Positions 40,065-50,806 are shown, counted from the first letter of the stretch. The stretch is DNA of 64,000 nt from Rhodopseudomonas palustris (GCF_007005445.1 NZ_CP041387.1:4975501-5039500); one strand, 5' to 3'. The notes: generated by a model from the letters alone, not told the origin. Translations and numbers: made by a program.

Positions 40065-40971
40065 CGGGATGTAGCCCTTGTTCGATCCGGCCTTCCAGGA
40101 CGGTCTTGACGATCAACGTCACCAGCGCCAGCAGCGCCAGCAGCGAGGCGATCGAGAACGCAGCGACCATCTGGTATTCGTTGTAGAGAATTTCCACCAG
40201 GAGCGGCATGGTGTTGGTCTCGCCGCGGATGTGACCGGAGACGACCGACACCGCGCCGAATTCGCCCATCGCCCGGGCATTGCACAGCAGCACGCCGTAC
40301 AGCAGTCCCCATTTGACGTTCGGCAGCGTGACGCGCCAGAACGTGGTCCAGCCGCCGGCGCCGAGCGAGATCGCGGCCTCTTCCTCCAGCGGTCCCTGTT
40401 CCTGCATCAGCGGAATCAGTTCGCGCGCTACGAACGGGAAGGTTACGAAAGTGGTTGCCAGCACGATCGCGGGCACAGCGAACAGAATCTGGATGCCGTG
40501 GGCTTGCAGCCAGGGGCCCAGGAACCCTTGCGCGCCGAACAGCAGCACGAAGACGAGGCCGGAGATCACCGGGGAGACCGAGAACGGCAGGTCGATCAGC
40601 GTGATCAGTAGCGTCTTGCCGGGGAACTCGAACTTCGCGATCGACCAGGCGGCGATCACGCCGAACACCAGATTGAGACCGACCGAAATCGCCGCCGCGA
40701 TCAGCGTCAGCTTGATCGCCGCCAGGGCCTCGTCGTTCGCCAGCGACGAGAGGTAGAAGCCGACGCCCTTCGAGAGGGCCTCGGAGAACACCAGAACCAG
40801 CGGCAGCACGACGAAGACGGTGAGGAACGCGACCGCAAAGCCGATGATCAGCAGCCGGACCCACGCCGGCTCGGTGTGCGCGGCGCGCCGTGTTGCAGCC
40901 GCGGGGGCCGCGGCCGTGTCGGCCGATCTGCGCACGGGGCGCCTCACTTGACTGGTTGCGACCATCGTCAT
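40054..40971 (-). CDS. cysW: Sulfate ABC transporter permease CysW
   Basis: A 305-residue permease with a basic, alanine-rich N-terminal extension (about 35 residues) and about six spans. It has [22 protein letters not shown] (coupling helix) and [18 protein letters not shown], typical of CysW. It starts 4 bp after the stop of cysT and overlaps cysA. Confidence 0.93.
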   Translation of the reverse strand: MTMVATSQVRRPVRRSADTAAAPAAATRRAAHTEPAWVRLLIIGFAVAFLTVFVVLPLVLVFSEALSKGVGFYLSSLANDEALAAIKLTLIAAAISVGLNLVFGVIAAWSIAKFEFPGKTLLITLIDLPFSVSPVISGLVFVLLFGAQGFLGPWLQAHGIQILFAVPAIVLATTFVTFPFVARELIPLMQEQGPLEEEAAISLGAGGWTTFWRVTLPNVKWGLLYGVLLCNARAMGEFGAVSVVSGHIRGETNTMPLLVEILYNEYQMVAAFSIASLLALLALVTLIVKTVLEGRIEQGLHPDDH

Positions 40972-40975
40972 GATA

Positions 40976-41812
40976 TCACGCCGTGGCCAGCGACCGGGAC
41001 TGCGCCCAATGCTGGATCCGGTTGAGAACGAAGATGATCAGGAACGAAAACACCAGCATCACGACCGCAATCGCGGTCGCGTCGGAATAGCGGAACTCCG
41101 ACAGTCGGATCACGATCAGCAAGGGCGCGATCTCCGAAACATTGGGCAGATTGCCGGCGATGAAGATCACCGAGCCGTATTCGCCGACGGCGCGAGCGAA
41201 GGCGAGGGCAAATCCGGTCAGCGCCGCCGGCACCAGGCTCGGCAGGATGACGCGGCGGATCGTCTGCCAGCGCGAGGCGCCGAGCGACTCGGCGGCTTCC
41301 TCGATCTCGACGTCGAGATCGATCAGCACAGGCTGTACAGTGCGAACCACGAACGGAATGCCGATGAAAATCATCGCCAGGAAGATGCCGAGCGGCGTGA
41401 ACGCCACCTTGATGCCCAGTTCGGCGAGCGGTGCGCCGAGCCAGCCCTTTTGCGCGAACAGCGTCGTCAGCGCGATGCCCGCGACCGCGGTCGGCAGCGC
41501 GAACGGAATATCGACGATCGCGTCGAAGATCCGGCGACCGGGGAAACGATAGCGCACCAGCGCCCACACGATCACCAGGCCGGCGATCAGATTGACGCAG
41601 GCCGCCGCAAAGGCGAGCCCGAACGAGATCTTCAGCGCATGCAGGGTCCGCGGTGCTGTAACGATCGCCCAGAATTCCGCAGGGCTGAGTTCGGCAGTCT
41701 TCACGAATAGGCCGGCGAGCGGGATCAGGATCAGCAGCGACAGCCAGGTGATCGTCAGCCCCATGGTCAGTCCGAAGCCGGGCAAGGAGCGGCGACGCCC
41801 AGCGCTGGTCAT
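40976..41812 (-). CDS. cysT: Sulfate ABC transporter permease CysT (CysU)
   Basis: A 278-residue permease with about six spans, the coupling segment [22 protein letters not shown] and the CysT-type [19 protein letters not shown]. It is tightly coupled to cysW (4 bp gap) but separated from sbp upstream by a 333-bp gap that contains a palindromic element. Confidence 0.93.
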   Translation of the reverse strand: MTSAGRRRSLPGFGLTMGLTITWLSLLILIPLAGLFVKTAELSPAEFWAIVTAPRTLHALKISFGLAFAAACVNLIAGLVIVWALVRYRFPGRRIFDAIVDIPFALPTAVAGIALTTLFAQKGWLGAPLAELGIKVAFTPLGIFLAMIFIGIPFVVRTVQPVLIDLDVEIEEAAESLGASRWQTIRRVILPSLVPAALTGFALAFARAVGEYGSVIFIAGNLPNVSEIAPLLIVIRLSEFRYSDATAIAVVMLVFSFLIIFVLNRIQHWAQSRSLATA

Positions 41813-41883
41813 GGCGACACCTGTGGATGCGTCTGAGCTGACGCGCGGAAGCCATCAGCGAGTGGTGCCTCGGTTGTCCGCGG

Positions 41884-42002
41884 GTCGTCCCCGCGCAGGC
41901 GGGGACCCATACTCCGCAGCGTTTCGGTTGAAGCCCAACGGCAGACGCCTTCCTTCACTGGCGAAGCCAGGGGATAGGGGGCCCCGCCTGCGCGGGGACG
42001 AC
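41884..42002. repeat. MITE-like element with 21-bp terminal inverted repeats
   Basis: The ends GTCGTCCCCGCGCAGGCGGGG (21 bp, 41884-41904) and its exact complement at 41982-42002 flank about 77 bp of non-coding DNA with further dyads. Each end is itself a palindrome around CCCCGCGCAGGCGGGG, the repeat core also found at 7737-7856. It sits between sbp and cysT and fills most of the 41813-42145 gap; no gene is visible there. Confidence 0.75.
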
Positions 42003-42145
42003 TCGTTGTCGATGCAGCGGCTAAACATGCGATCCACATGCGATGAAACTGCGCGCAGAAGGGGAGCGCGTTGCTGTCGGTGCTAAGCATACTGCCCCCA
42101 ATCTTGCGAATCGCGGCCGCATGGCACGGATCGCGATGACGCCGC

Positions 42146-43135
42146 TCAGTTCTTGTAGATCTTATCGAACACGCCGCCCTCGGCGAAGTGTTCGGACTGT
42201 GCCTTGGTCCAGCCGCCGAACACGTCGTCGATCGTGAACAATTCGACCTTGGCGAACGCGCCTTCGTGCGCCTTGGCGACGTCAGGATCGCGCGGACGGT
42301 AGAAATGCCTTGCGGCGATTTCCTGGCCCTGTTTCGAGTAGAGGTGCTTCAGATAGGATTCCGCTGCGGCGCGGGTGCCCTTCTTGTCGACGACGCTGTC
42401 GACGACGGTGACCGGAGGCTCGGCGAGGATCGAGAGCGAGGGGGCGACGATCTCGAACTTGTCGGCGCCGAATTCCTTGACGGCGAGATACGCCTCGTTC
42501 TCCCACGCCAGCAGCACGTCGCCGACGCCGCGTTCGACGAAGGTGACGGTGGAGCCGCGCGCGCCGGTATCGAGGACCGGAACCTGCTTGTACAGCTTGG
42601 CGACGAAATCCCGCGCCGCCTCGGGCGAACCGGACTTCTTCAAGGCATAGCCCCAGGCCGCGAGGTAGTTCCAGCGCGCGCCGCCCGAGGTCTTGGGGTT
42701 CGGCGTGATCACGCTGACGCCGGGCTTGAGCAGATCGTCCCAATCCCTGATGCCCTTCGGGTTGCCCTTGCGCACCAGGAACACGATGGTCGAGGTGTAG
42801 GGCGACGAATTCTGCGGCAATCGCTTCTGCCAGTCCTTGGCGAGCAGCCCTCTGCTGGCGATGGCGTCGATGTCGTAGGCGAGCGCCAGTGTGACGACAT
42901 CGGCCTGCAGACCGTCGATCACCGAACGCGCCTGCGCACCGGAGCCGCCGTGCGACTGCTTGATGGTGGCGGTGTTGCCGGATTCTTTCCGATAGTCCGC
43001 GGCGAACGACTTGTTGAAATCGGCGTACAGCTCGCGGGTCGGATCATACGATACGTTCAGCAGCGATATGTCGGCGGCATTCGCGGCGGTCGCCGCCAAC
43101 AAGCCGGCGAGGATGGGGAATAAGCGGCGGATCAT
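42146..43135 (-). CDS. sbp: Sulfate ABC transporter substrate-binding protein
   Basis: A 329-residue periplasmic sulfate-binding protein. The signal peptide is [16 protein letters not shown] and the mature N-terminus is [20 protein letters not shown]. Sulfate-binding landmarks are [26 protein letters not shown] and [19 protein letters not shown]. The ATG at 43135 starts at MIRRLFPIL; an upstream open frame (from 43216) is not signal-like. It supplies CysTWA, and lies 124 bp downstream of cysH. Confidence 0.94.
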   Translation of the reverse strand: MIRRLFPILAGLLAATAANAADISLLNVSYDPTRELYADFNKSFAADYRKESGNTATIKQSHGGSGAQARSVIDGLQADVVTLALAYDIDAIASRGLLAKDWQKRLPQNSSPYTSTIVFLVRKGNPKGIRDWDDLLKPGVSVITPNPKTSGGARWNYLAAWGYALKKSGSPEAARDFVAKLYKQVPVLDTGARGSTVTFVERGVGDVLLAWENEAYLAVKEFGADKFEIVAPSLSILAEPPVTVVDSVVDKKGTRAAAESYLKHLYSKQGQEIAARHFYRPRDPDVAKAHEGAFAKVELFTIDDVFGGWTKAQSEHFAEGGVFDKIYKN

Positions 43136-43259
43136 CGATTGTCTCCATTGTGCCTGACGACGTCGTTGTCGTCTGCGCGGAGGGCCGAAGGTCACGAACA
43201 AAGCGCGCCAAGTCAACGAAACGGCATTTCATTGTTCGCTTAGTTGCGACCGCAGTGTT

Positions 43260-44000
43260 CTATGAAGTCTTCGTCGTGTGAATGCCGCATTCTGTCTTGC
43301 CGCGCCCGCGCCAGCGGCCGGCGCGCGCATCCTCGCCGACTTCGGCGCGGCTGGTACACGGCATGCAACCGACCGACAGGAATCCAGCAGCCAGCAGCGG
43401 ATGCTGCGGCAGCCTGGCGGTCGCGTAGATCGCCGAGATGTCGGCAGGCGTGACGTTGGCGAACGGATTGAACTTCAGCCGCGCGCCATCGGCCTCGACC
43501 ACCGGAATGTCGGCGCGCGCGCCGCCCTGAAAGCGCTTGCGGCCATTGATCCAGCCGTCGAACGGCGCGAGAGCGCGGCGCAGCGGCTCGACCTTGCGGA
43601 TCAGACAGCATTTGTCCGGATCGGAGAACCACAATTCGCGCGACACATCATCGCGGTCGAGATCAGTGTCGAGCGGCCGGATCGAACGCACGTCGCGCAG
43701 GCCGAGCGTTGCGGTGAGTGTATCGCGATACGCCAGCGTCTCTTCGAACAGCCAGCCGGTGTCGAGAAATACCACCGGGATCGCTGAATCGACATCGGCC
43801 ATCACTTTGAGCAGCGCGGCCGACTCGGTGCCGAACGACGACACCAGCGCCAGCTTGTCGCGGCCGATCTCGCGCAGCGCTGCTGCGATTACTTCGGCCG
43901 GCGAGGCGGCGCGCAACGCGGCGTCGAGCGCCTGCGCGCGCAACTCCAGGCCGGCAGGGCCGGTAGTGGGGGAGGAAAGAGGCTGCGCCAGTTCGGTCAT
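43260..44000 (-). CDS. cysH: Assimilatory (phospho)adenylyl-sulfate reductase CysH
   Basis: A 246-residue thioredoxin-dependent reductase. It has the SSFGTESAALLKVMADV PP-loop and the Cys-Cys...Cys-x-x-Cys quartet (DKCCLIRK and VGCMPCTS) that binds a [4Fe-4S] cluster, plus the catalytic C-terminal ECGIH. The cluster cysteines indicate an enzyme that can use APS rather than only PAPS. It heads the minus-strand arm and is divergent from cysD. Confidence 0.94.
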   Translation of the reverse strand: MTELAQPLSSPTTGPAGLELRAQALDAALRAASPAEVIAAALREIGRDKLALVSSFGTESAALLKVMADVDSAIPVVFLDTGWLFEETLAYRDTLTATLGLRDVRSIRPLDTDLDRDDVSRELWFSDPDKCCLIRKVEPLRRALAPFDGWINGRKRFQGGARADIPVVEADGARLKFNPFANVTPADISAIYATARLPQHPLLAAGFLSVGCMPCTSRAEVGEDARAGRWRGRGKTECGIHTTKTS

Positions 44001-44082
44001 CGATCACCGCGTCCAGATCGTCACTATCGATCGCGTTGCTTGCGCGGCTCAGCGACGCGCTGATCCACGAAGAAGGATTGAC

Positions 44083-44167
44083 TAGAAATATTTTCTATCT
44101 AAGTATCGTGCAAGCGCCAAAATAGAAAATTATTCTTTCTAAATGCGGCGTTCGAAATAGAAATTTC
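44083..44167. promoter_or_regulatory. Cluster of TAGAAA/TTTCTA dyads between cysH and cysD
   Basis: The AT-rich divergent intergenic region carries TAGAAA-TAT-TTTCTA (44083-44097, a perfect 6-3-6 inverted repeat), TAGAAA-N7-TTTCTA (44123-44141), and TAGAAA at 44158 embedded in the dyad GAAAT-AGAA-ATTTC (44154-44167). Five copies of one half-site in 85 bp suggest an operator array for a sulfur-responsive regulator of both arms. The regulator cannot be named from sequence. Confidence 0.6.
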
Positions 44168-44283
44168 ACCTCCGTTCTGCGCGTTCCAGAGATGCCCGTT
44201 CTCCTCCCCCGTCGGGCGGCATTGCGAACCCGCAGTCACGACTGGCCCGATGCTGATCGGGACCGCTAATTCTGGAGCTTGTC

Positions 44284-45189
44284 ATGACGCTCGCTGCGCG
44301 AGAAACCGCCGCACTGGCCCTGGTCCCGGACCGGGGCTTGGTCCCTGCGCGGGGCTTGGTCCCTGAGCCGCCTTTGGAGGATCAGCTCCGCGCGATGGAT
44401 CACCTCGACGCCTTGGAGGCGCAGAGCATTTTCATTTTGCGCGAGGCGTTCGCCCGACTGAAGAAGCTGGCGCTGCTGTGGTCGCTCGGCAAAGACTCCA
44501 ACGTGATGATCTGGCTGGCACGGAAAGCGTTTTTCGGCCGCGTCCCGTTCCCGGCGCTCCACGTCGATACCGGCAAGAAATTTCCCGAGATGTACGCCTT
44601 CCGCGATACCTACGCGAAGGAATGGGATCTCGATCTGCGCGTCGATCCATGCCCGCCGATCGACAGCGTCGATCCGACACTGCCGCCGGCTGCGCGCTCC
44701 GCTGCCCGCAAGACCGAAGGCCTCAAGCTTGCGCTGGCCAAATACGGCTTCGACGGACTGATCGCCGGCATCCGTCGCGACGAAGAAGCCACTCGCGCCA
44801 AGGAGCGGGTGTTCTCGCCGCGCGGCACCGAGGGCGGATGGGACGTCCGTGATCAGCCGCCGGAATTCTGGGATCAGTTCAACGCCTCGCCGCCGCCCGG
44901 CGCGCATCTGCGCATTCATCCGATCCTGCATTGGACCGAGGCCGACATCTGGGCCTACACCAAGCGCGAAGGTATCCCGATCATTCCGCTGTATCTGGCG
45001 CAGGACGGCAAGCGCTACCGCTCGCTCGGCGACCAGGACATCACCTTCCCGGTGGACTCGAACGCCGCCTCGATCGACGAGATTTTGCTCGAACTCGAGA
45101 CCACCAAGGTGCCGGAGCGCGCCGGCCGTGCGCTCGACCACGAAACAGAGGACGCGTTCGAGCGGCTTCGTGTCGCCGGCTATCTGTGA
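44284..45189 (+). CDS. cysD: Sulfate adenylyltransferase subunit 2 (CysD)
   Basis: A 301-residue ATP sulfurylase small subunit with the PP-loop LLWSLGKDSNVMIWLARKAF and the family segments FPALHVDTGKKFPEMYAFRD and ERVFSPRGTEGGWDVRDQPPEFW. With CysN it forms APS from sulfate and ATP. The first about 35 residues contain a variable repeat-like stretch (DRGLVPARGLVPE), unusual for CysD, so the true start may lie slightly downstream. Confidence 0.93.
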   Translation: MTLAARETAALALVPDRGLVPARGLVPEPPLEDQLRAMDHLDALEAQSIFILREAFARLKKLALLWSLGKDSNVMIWLARKAFFGRVPFPALHVDTGKKFPEMYAFRDTYAKEWDLDLRVDPCPPIDSVDPTLPPAARSAARKTEGLKLALAKYGFDGLIAGIRRDEEATRAKERVFSPRGTEGGWDVRDQPPEFWDQFNASPPPGAHLRIHPILHWTEADIWAYTKREGIPIIPLYLAQDGKRYRSLGDQDITFPVDSNAASIDEILLELETTKVPERAGRALDHETEDAFERLRVAGYL

Positions 45190-45198
45190 TCCGCACCC

Positions 45199-47121
45199 GT
45201 GAGTGACGCCATGACCATCGCCGTTCCGCCCGCCTCGCTCGCCGCCGACGCCGTTCGTCCGCTGGTGCGCATCGTCATCGTCGGCCACGTCGACCACGGC
45301 AAGTCGACGCTGGTCGGCCGCCTGCTGCACGAAACCGGTTCGCTGCCCGAAGGCAAGCTCGAGATGCTGAAGGCGGTCAGTGCCCGCCGCGGCATGCCGT
45401 TCGAGTGGTCGTTCCTGCTCGATGCGCTGCAGACCGAGCGCGACCAGGGCATCACCATCGACACCACCCAGATCCGCTTCCGCACGCCGTCGCGCGACGT
45501 GGTGCTGATCGACGCGCCCGGCCACGCCGAATTCCTGCGCAACATGATCACCGGCGCCTCGCAGGCCGACGGCGCGGTGCTGATCATCGACGCGCTCGAA
45601 GGCGTGCGCGATCAGACCCGGCGTCACGGCTATCTGCTGCAACTGCTCGGCATCAAGCAGGTCGCCGTGGTGGTCAACAAGATGGACCGCGTCGAGTTTT
45701 CGGCGGCGCGGTTCGGTGACATCAGCAACGAGATCACCGCACATCTGACCTCGCTCGGCGTGACGCCGACCGCCGTGATTCCGATCTCGGCCCGTGAGGG
45801 CGACGGCGTGGCGGCGCGCACCGACAATATCGCCTGGTACGACGGCCCGACCGTGGTCGAGGCGATCGACAAGCTGACGCCGGCGCAGCCGCTCGACGCG
45901 TTGCCGCTGCGCCTCGCCGTGCAGGCGATCTACAAATTCGACGATCGCCGCATCGTCGCCGGCCGTATCGAATCCGGGCATCTGCGGGCGGGCGACGACA
46001 TCGTCATCATGCCGGCCGGCAAGATCGCCAAGATCAAGACCGTCGAAGGTTGGCCGGTGACGCCGCTTGCAGGTTCGTTCGGCGCCGGCCGTTCGGTCGG
46101 CATCACGCTCGACCGTGAGCTGTTCGTCGAACGCGGCGACGTGATCGGCCATGCCGGCACCGCGCCGCGCGATACCCGCCGGCTGCGCGCGCGGATTTTC
46201 TGGCTGCACGATCAGCCGCTCACCGCCGGCGCCTCGGTGCTGGTGCGGCTCGGCACCCGCGAGACCCGCGCCAACGTCGTGGCGATCGAGAAGGCGGTCG
46301 ATCCCGGCGATCTCGCCAGCGAGGCCGCATCCGAGATCAAACGCAACCATGTCGGCGAAATCGATCTGTCGCTGTCGCAGCCGGTCGCGGCCGATCCGGC
46401 CGATAGCAATCCGCGCACCGGGCGGCTGGTGATCGAAATCAACGGCCGGATTGCGGGCGGCGGTCTGGTGCTCAGCGTCGATAGCGGCCAGCGCGCCGCG
46501 ACCGCCGATATCGTCCCGGTGGAGTCCGCGCTGCTGCCGGGCGAACGCGCCGCGCGCTATCGCCACAACGGCGCGGTGTTGTGGTTCACCGGGCTGCCGG
46601 GCTCCGGCAAGACCACGATCGCGCGAGCGCTCGAGCGTCGGCTGTTCGATCGCGGCGGCTCGCCGATCCTGCTCGACGGCGACACGCTACGCGCCGGACT
46701 GAACAATGACCTCGGCTTCTCGCCGGCGGATCGGGCGGAGAACATCCGCCGCCTCGCCGAGCTCGCCGCGCATCTGGCCGCCAATGGCCATGTTGCGATC
46801 GTTGCGGCAGTATCGCCGGCGCTCGCCGACCGCGCCGCGGCACGGCGCATCGCCGGTGATCGCTTCCGCGAGATCTATGTCGCGACCTCGGCTGACGTCT
46901 GCGAGCAGCGCGACCCGAAGGGGCACTACGCCAAGGCGCGTGCCGGCGGGTTGCCGAACTTCACCGGCATCGGCAATGACTATCAGCCGCCGACCGCCAG
47001 CGAACTGGTGCTCGACACCGCGGGTCTGTCGGTCAGCGAAGCCGTGGGGCAGGTAGAGACAATGCTGGCGCAGACCGACGTGCTGATCGAAGACCTGGCC
47101 GACCTCGCGGCGCACATCTGA
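45199..47121 (+). CDS. cysN: Bifunctional sulfate adenylyltransferase subunit 1 / APS kinase (CysNC)
   Basis: A 640-residue fusion. The N-terminal GTPase (CysN, about 20-445) has [21 protein letters not shown] and NKMD motifs. The C-terminal APS kinase (CysC, about 455-640) has [26 protein letters not shown] and [12 protein letters not shown]. It activates sulfate to APS and on to PAPS. It begins at GTG 45199 or ATG 45211, 9 or 21 bp after cysD. The APS kinase indicates PAPS is made too, perhaps for sulfated lipids or polysaccharides. Confidence 0.94.
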   Translation: MSDAMTIAVPPASLAADAVRPLVRIVIVGHVDHGKSTLVGRLLHETGSLPEGKLEMLKAVSARRGMPFEWSFLLDALQTERDQGITIDTTQIRFRTPSRDVVLIDAPGHAEFLRNMITGASQADGAVLIIDALEGVRDQTRRHGYLLQLLGIKQVAVVVNKMDRVEFSAARFGDISNEITAHLTSLGVTPTAVIPISAREGDGVAARTDNIAWYDGPTVVEAIDKLTPAQPLDALPLRLAVQAIYKFDDRRIVAGRIESGHLRAGDDIVIMPAGKIAKIKTVEGWPVTPLAGSFGAGRSVGITLDRELFVERGDVIGHAGTAPRDTRRLRARIFWLHDQPLTAGASVLVRLGTRETRANVVAIEKAVDPGDLASEAASEIKRNHVGEIDLSLSQPVAADPADSNPRTGRLVIEINGRIAGGGLVLSVDSGQRAATADIVPVESALLPGERAARYRHNGAVLWFTGLPGSGKTTIARALERRLFDRGGSPILLDGDTLRAGLNNDLGFSPADRAENIRRLAELAAHLAANGHVAIVAAVSPALADRAAARRIAGDRFREIYVATSADVCEQRDPKGHYAKARAGGLPNFTGIGNDYQPPTASELVLDTAGLSVSEAVGQVETMLAQTDVLIEDLADLAAHI

Positions 47122-47148
47122 AGCACAAGCCGGCGGCCGGCTGCGCGC

Positions 47149-48126
47149 TCAGCCGACCAGTGCGGCCGGCTCGGCCAGGATGCAGCGCGCCATCCGGCCC
47201 GGGCCGAGTGCGACTTCGGGCGGCAGGCCGGCGGAGCAGCGTGGCTGGGCATGGGCGCAGCGCGGCGCGAACGAGCAGGCGACCGGCTTAGCGTCGAGCG
47301 ATGGTGGCGCACCCGGAATGGTTTCCAGCCGCGCGCCGCGTTTGGCGCCATGCACCGTCGAGGCGAGCAGTCCCTGCGCGTAAGGATGCTGCGGCTCGCG
47401 TACGATATCGCGCAACGAACCCTGCTCGATCGTCTGACCGGCATACATCACGGCGACGCGGTCGCAGATCTCGATCGCGACGCCGATGTCGTGAGTGACG
47501 AAGATCACCGACATGCCGAATTCGCGCTGCAGTTCACGCAGCAGCAGCAGGATCTGGATCTGCACGGTGGCGTCGAGCGCTGTGGTCGGCTCGTCGGCGA
47601 GCAGGATCTTCGGCTTGCAGGCGAGCGCCAGCGCGATCATCGCGCGCTGCCGCATGCCGCCGCTCATCTCGTGCGGATAGGCGTCGAGCCGCCGCTTCGC
47701 CGAGGGAATCCGGACCACCTCCAGCATCTCCAGCGCGCGGGCCATCGCCTCGCGCTTGCTCTTGCCTTCGTGGCGCATCACCGACTCGGCGATCTGTTGG
47801 CCGACCGTGTAGACCGGATCGAGCGCCAGCGCCGGCTCCTGGAAGATCATCGACACGGTCTGGCCGCGGAAGGTCGACAGCGCCTCGTCATCGAGCGCCA
47901 GCACGTCCTGGCCGGCGACCCGGATGCTGCCGGTGATCCCTGTGCGCTTCTTCGGCAGCAGCCGCATCAGGGCGCGCAGCGTCACGCTTTTGCCCGAGCC
48001 GGACTCGCCGAGCAGGCCCAGCACCTCGCCCTGGCCGAGCGACAGGTTGAGATCGTTGATGGCGTACACGGTCCGCTCGCCGGTGAAGCGGACGTTGAGA
48101 TCGCGGATGTCGACCAGGTTGCTCAT
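47149..48126 (-). CDS. Oligopeptide/dipeptide ABC transporter ATP-binding protein (DppD-type)
   Basis: A 325-residue ABC ATPase: Walker A GESGSGKS (40-47), the signature [15 protein letters not shown], Walker [15 protein letters not shown] and the C-terminal oligo_HPY motif with [14 protein letters not shown]. It is the last gene of a seven-gene operon (SBP, two permeases, DppF, AtzG-like, amidase, DppD) and starts 1 bp after the amidase stop. The placement of an amidase between the two ATPases points to an amide substrate rather than peptides. Confidence 0.92.
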   Translation of the reverse strand: MSNLVDIRDLNVRFTGERTVYAINDLNLSLGQGEVLGLLGESGSGKSVTLRALMRLLPKKRTGITGSIRVAGQDVLALDDEALSTFRGQTVSMIFQEPALALDPVYTVGQQIAESVMRHEGKSKREAMARALEMLEVVRIPSAKRRLDAYPHEMSGGMRQRAMIALALACKPKILLADEPTTALDATVQIQILLLLRELQREFGMSVIFVTHDIGVAIEICDRVAVMYAGQTIEQGSLRDIVREPQHPYAQGLLASTVHGAKRGARLETIPGAPPSLDAKPVACSFAPRCAHAQPRCSAGLPPEVALGPGRMARCILAEPAALVG

Positions 48127-49539
48127 CTACAGCTCCGGACATTGTCGATGGAAGTCGGTGGTGCGCTGCCAGCCTGCGCCGATCCGCAGCAGCATCGCTT
48201 CGTCGAACGGGCGGCCGATCAGTTGCAGGCCGATCGGCAGGCCGGCATTCGAGAAGCCGCACGGCAGCGCCAGCGACGGCAGGCCGAGATAGTTGATCGG
48301 CCGGGTGAAGCGGGTCAGCCGCTGGATCACGGTCTCGGCGTTCAGGCTGTTGCCGACGTCGCTCTCGGCGATCGTCGGCGCAGGCACCGGCGACACCGGC
48401 GCCAGCACCGCGTCGACACCGGCCACGGCTGCGACGAATTCGGCGAGCGCGACGCCGCGCCAGCGCATCGCTTCCAGATAAGTGACGGCCGGAATCGCCA
48501 GCGCGTTCTGCAGCCGCATCAGCACCTGCGGGCCGTAGTCCTGCGGCTGGTCCCGCATCCACTGGCCATGGAAGCCGGCGGCTTCGACCGCGAGCACGAG
48601 CTGTGCGGCGGCGCTGAGCTGGCGCTGATCCGGCAGTTCGACTTCGATGACACGCACGCCTTCGCGCACCAGTGCGGCCTTGGTGTCGTCGAGCACGCGA
48701 GCGACCTCGGCATCGAGATCGTCGACATAGAACGATTTCGGAATGCCGATGCTGATGCCCTGCAGCGGTTGTTTGGTGGCGGCCAGATAGTCCGGCACCG
48801 GGCGGTGCGAGGCGGTCGGGTCGGCGGGATCGGCGCCGGCCATCAGCCCGGTGAGCAGGGCGCAATCCTGGGCAGTCCGAGCGAGCGGCCCGACGGTGTC
48901 GAGCGAATGCGATAGCGGCATCGCGCCGGCGCGGCTGACCAGCCCTACGGTCGTCTTCAGCCCGGTGACGCCGCAGAAATGCGCCGGCATCCGGATCGAT
49001 CCGCCGGTGTCGGAGCCGAGCGCCGCAAACGTCAGCCGCGCGGCGACTGCCGAACCGGAGCCCGACGACGAGCCGCCGGTGATGTGGTCGAGCCCCCACG
49101 GATTACGCACCGCGCCGTAATGCGCGTTGTGGCCGGTCGGGCCGTAGGCGAACTCCGACATCTGCAGGCTGCCGAGCCGCACCTGGCCGGCGTCCTTCAG
49201 CCGCTGCAGCGCGGTCGAGGTCGTGGTGGCGACGAAATCGCGGCGGACCTTGGAGCCGCAGGTCACGACGAAGCCGGTCTCGTAGTACATGTCCTTGTGC
49301 GCCAGCGGCACGCCGTGCAGCGGTCCTTTGCGTTCACCCTTCGCCAGTGCGGCGTCGGCTGCGTTCGCTGCGGCGAGCGCGCTGTCCGGCTCGATCGCCA
49401 TGAACGCGTTCAGCTTCGGCTGCGCCAGGACGATGCGATCGAGGCAGGCCTCGGTGACCTCGCGCGAGGACAGCTCCTTGGACGCGATGGCTTCGGCGAC
49501 TTCGGTCAGCGTCAGCAATGCCGGATTGCTCAGGCTCAT
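48127..49539 (-). CDS. Amidase-signature hydrolase (AtzE/GatA-like)
   Basis: A 470-residue amidase-signature enzyme. Catalytic elements are Lys82 (LAHKDMYY), the cis-Ser in GGSSSGSGSA (155-164) and nucleophile Ser181 in SDTGGSIRMPA. It hydrolyses C-N bonds of a small amide, urea or imide compound. Its ATG overlaps the stop of the small AtzG-like gene (ATGA). In the AtzE-AtzG complex the small partner binds the amidase as GatC binds GatA, so the active enzyme here is probably a complex. The substrate is probably what the surrounding ABC transporter imports. Confidence 0.88.
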   Translation of the reverse strand: MSLSNPALLTLTEVAEAIASKELSSREVTEACLDRIVLAQPKLNAFMAIEPDSALAAANAADAALAKGERKGPLHGVPLAHKDMYYETGFVVTCGSKVRRDFVATTTSTALQRLKDAGQVRLGSLQMSEFAYGPTGHNAHYGAVRNPWGLDHITGGSSSGSGSAVAARLTFAALGSDTGGSIRMPAHFCGVTGLKTTVGLVSRAGAMPLSHSLDTVGPLARTAQDCALLTGLMAGADPADPTASHRPVPDYLAATKQPLQGISIGIPKSFYVDDLDAEVARVLDDTKAALVREGVRVIEVELPDQRQLSAAAQLVLAVEAAGFHGQWMRDQPQDYGPQVLMRLQNALAIPAVTYLEAMRWRGVALAEFVAAVAGVDAVLAPVSPVPAPTIAESDVGNSLNAETVIQRLTRFTRPINYLGLPSLALPCGFSNAGLPIGLQLIGRPFDEAMLLRIGAGWQRTTDFHRQCPEL

Positions 49540-49730
49540 CGTGCAGCCTCGTTCTGCGCGACGACGTAGGTCGAGGGCTCGAGGTCGAACGGCAATTTGC
49601 CCGCGACCGGCATGAACCCTTCGAAGGCCGGGCCGATCGAATTGGCGATTCGCTTCGCGACGTCGTCGTCGACCGGAAGCCCGGTGATCTCCGCCATGGC
49701 CTTGATGGTTGCGGGATCTGGCTTGATCAC
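49536..49730 (-). CDS. AtzG-like small subunit (DUF4089 family)
   Basis: A 64-residue protein with the DUF4089/AtzG pattern: GLPVDDDVAKRIANSIGPAFEGF then the conserved end FDLEPSTYVVAQNE (equivalent of DLEPAxxF). Such proteins bind and stabilise AtzE-type amidases. The start is a GTG at 49730, 9 bp after AAGGAG. It lies 13 bp downstream of the DppF-type gene and overlaps the amidase by 4 bp. Its size makes it easy to miss. Confidence 0.78.
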   Translation of the reverse strand: MIKPDPATIKAMAEITGLPVDDDVAKRIANSIGPAFEGFMPVAGKLPFDLEPSTYVVAQNEAAR

Positions 49731-49743
49731 TGCTGATTTCTCC

Positions 49744-50802
49744 TTACGGGGCGCGGCTGTGTCCCGAGCCGGGGATCGACATGAAGCACGCGGCCTGATG
49801 ACCGCTGTCGCCGATCGGCGACAGCTTCGGCTTGGCCTGCGAGCATAGCGCCTCGGCGAACGGACAGCGCGGGTGAAAACGACAGCCGGCCGGTGGATCG
49901 ATCGGGTTCGGCGGATCGCCGGTGATCGGCGGAACGTCGGTGCGGCGATCCGGATCGGACGACGGCATCGCCGCGAGCAGCGCCCGCGTGTACGGATGCG
50001 CCGGCGCGTCCCACACTTCGTCGACCGGGCCGAGTTCGACGACTTCGCCGAGATACATCACCAGCACGCGGTCGGAGATGTAGCGCACCACGTTGAGATC
50101 GTGGCTGATGAACAGATAGGTCAGGCCGAACTCGCGCTTCAGGTCAGCGAGCAGGTTCAGCACCTGCGCCTCAACCGATTTGTCGAGTGCGGAGACCGAC
50201 TCGTCGAGGATCACCAGCCGCGGCGACAGCGCCAGCGCGCGTGCGATGTTGACGCGCTGACGCTGGCCGCCGGAGACTTCGTGCGGATAGCGATGCGCGA
50301 AGTTCTCGGGTCGCAGCCCGACCTTGCCGAGCAGTTCGCGCGCCAGCGCACGGGCGCTTGTATCGCTCATGCCGTGGACCTTGGGACCGAACGCGATCGA
50401 GTCCTCGATCGTCAGCCGCGGATTGAGCGAGGCATAGCTGTCCTGAAACACCATCTGCATGCCGCGGCGCAGCTCGCGCAAGCTCAGCTCGCGCCCGACC
50501 TGCCGGGCGTCGAAGATGATCTCGCCGGCCGTCACCGGCATCAGGTGCATCAACAGCCGCGCGGTGGTCGATTTGCCGCAGCCGGATTCGCCGACGATGC
50601 CCAGCGTCTCGCCCTTTGCGATCGAGAAGGTGACGTCATCGACCGCCCGCACCGTTTTGGCGCCGCCGAACAGTCCGGTGCCGCGCACCGGGAAGTGCTT
50701 GGTGAGACCGTTGACCTGCAGCAGCGGCTGGGCGGCGCCGCCGATGTCTTCGATCGGCTCGAACTTTTCGACTTCTGCGATTGCGGAGACTGCTTTGCTC
50801 AT
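49744..50802 (-). CDS. Oligopeptide/dipeptide ABC transporter ATP-binding protein (DppF-type)
   Basis: A 352-residue ABC ATPase with Walker A GESGCGKST, the signature VSGGQRQRVNIARAL, Walker B LVILDESVSALDKS and a C-terminal CRFHPRCPFAEALC motif of the oligopeptide class. It pairs with the DppD-type ATPase encoded at the end of the same operon. It begins 4 bp after the permease stop codon. Confidence 0.92.
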   Translation of the reverse strand: MSKAVSAIAEVEKFEPIEDIGGAAQPLLQVNGLTKHFPVRGTGLFGGAKTVRAVDDVTFSIAKGETLGIVGESGCGKSTTARLLMHLMPVTAGEIIFDARQVGRELSLRELRRGMQMVFQDSYASLNPRLTIEDSIAFGPKVHGMSDTSARALARELLGKVGLRPENFAHRYPHEVSGGQRQRVNIARALALSPRLVILDESVSALDKSVEAQVLNLLADLKREFGLTYLFISHDLNVVRYISDRVLVMYLGEVVELGPVDEVWDAPAHPYTRALLAAMPSSDPDRRTDVPPITGDPPNPIDPPAGCRFHPRCPFAEALCSQAKPKLSPIGDSGHQAACFMSIPGSGHSRAP

Positions 50803-50806
50803 CGCG

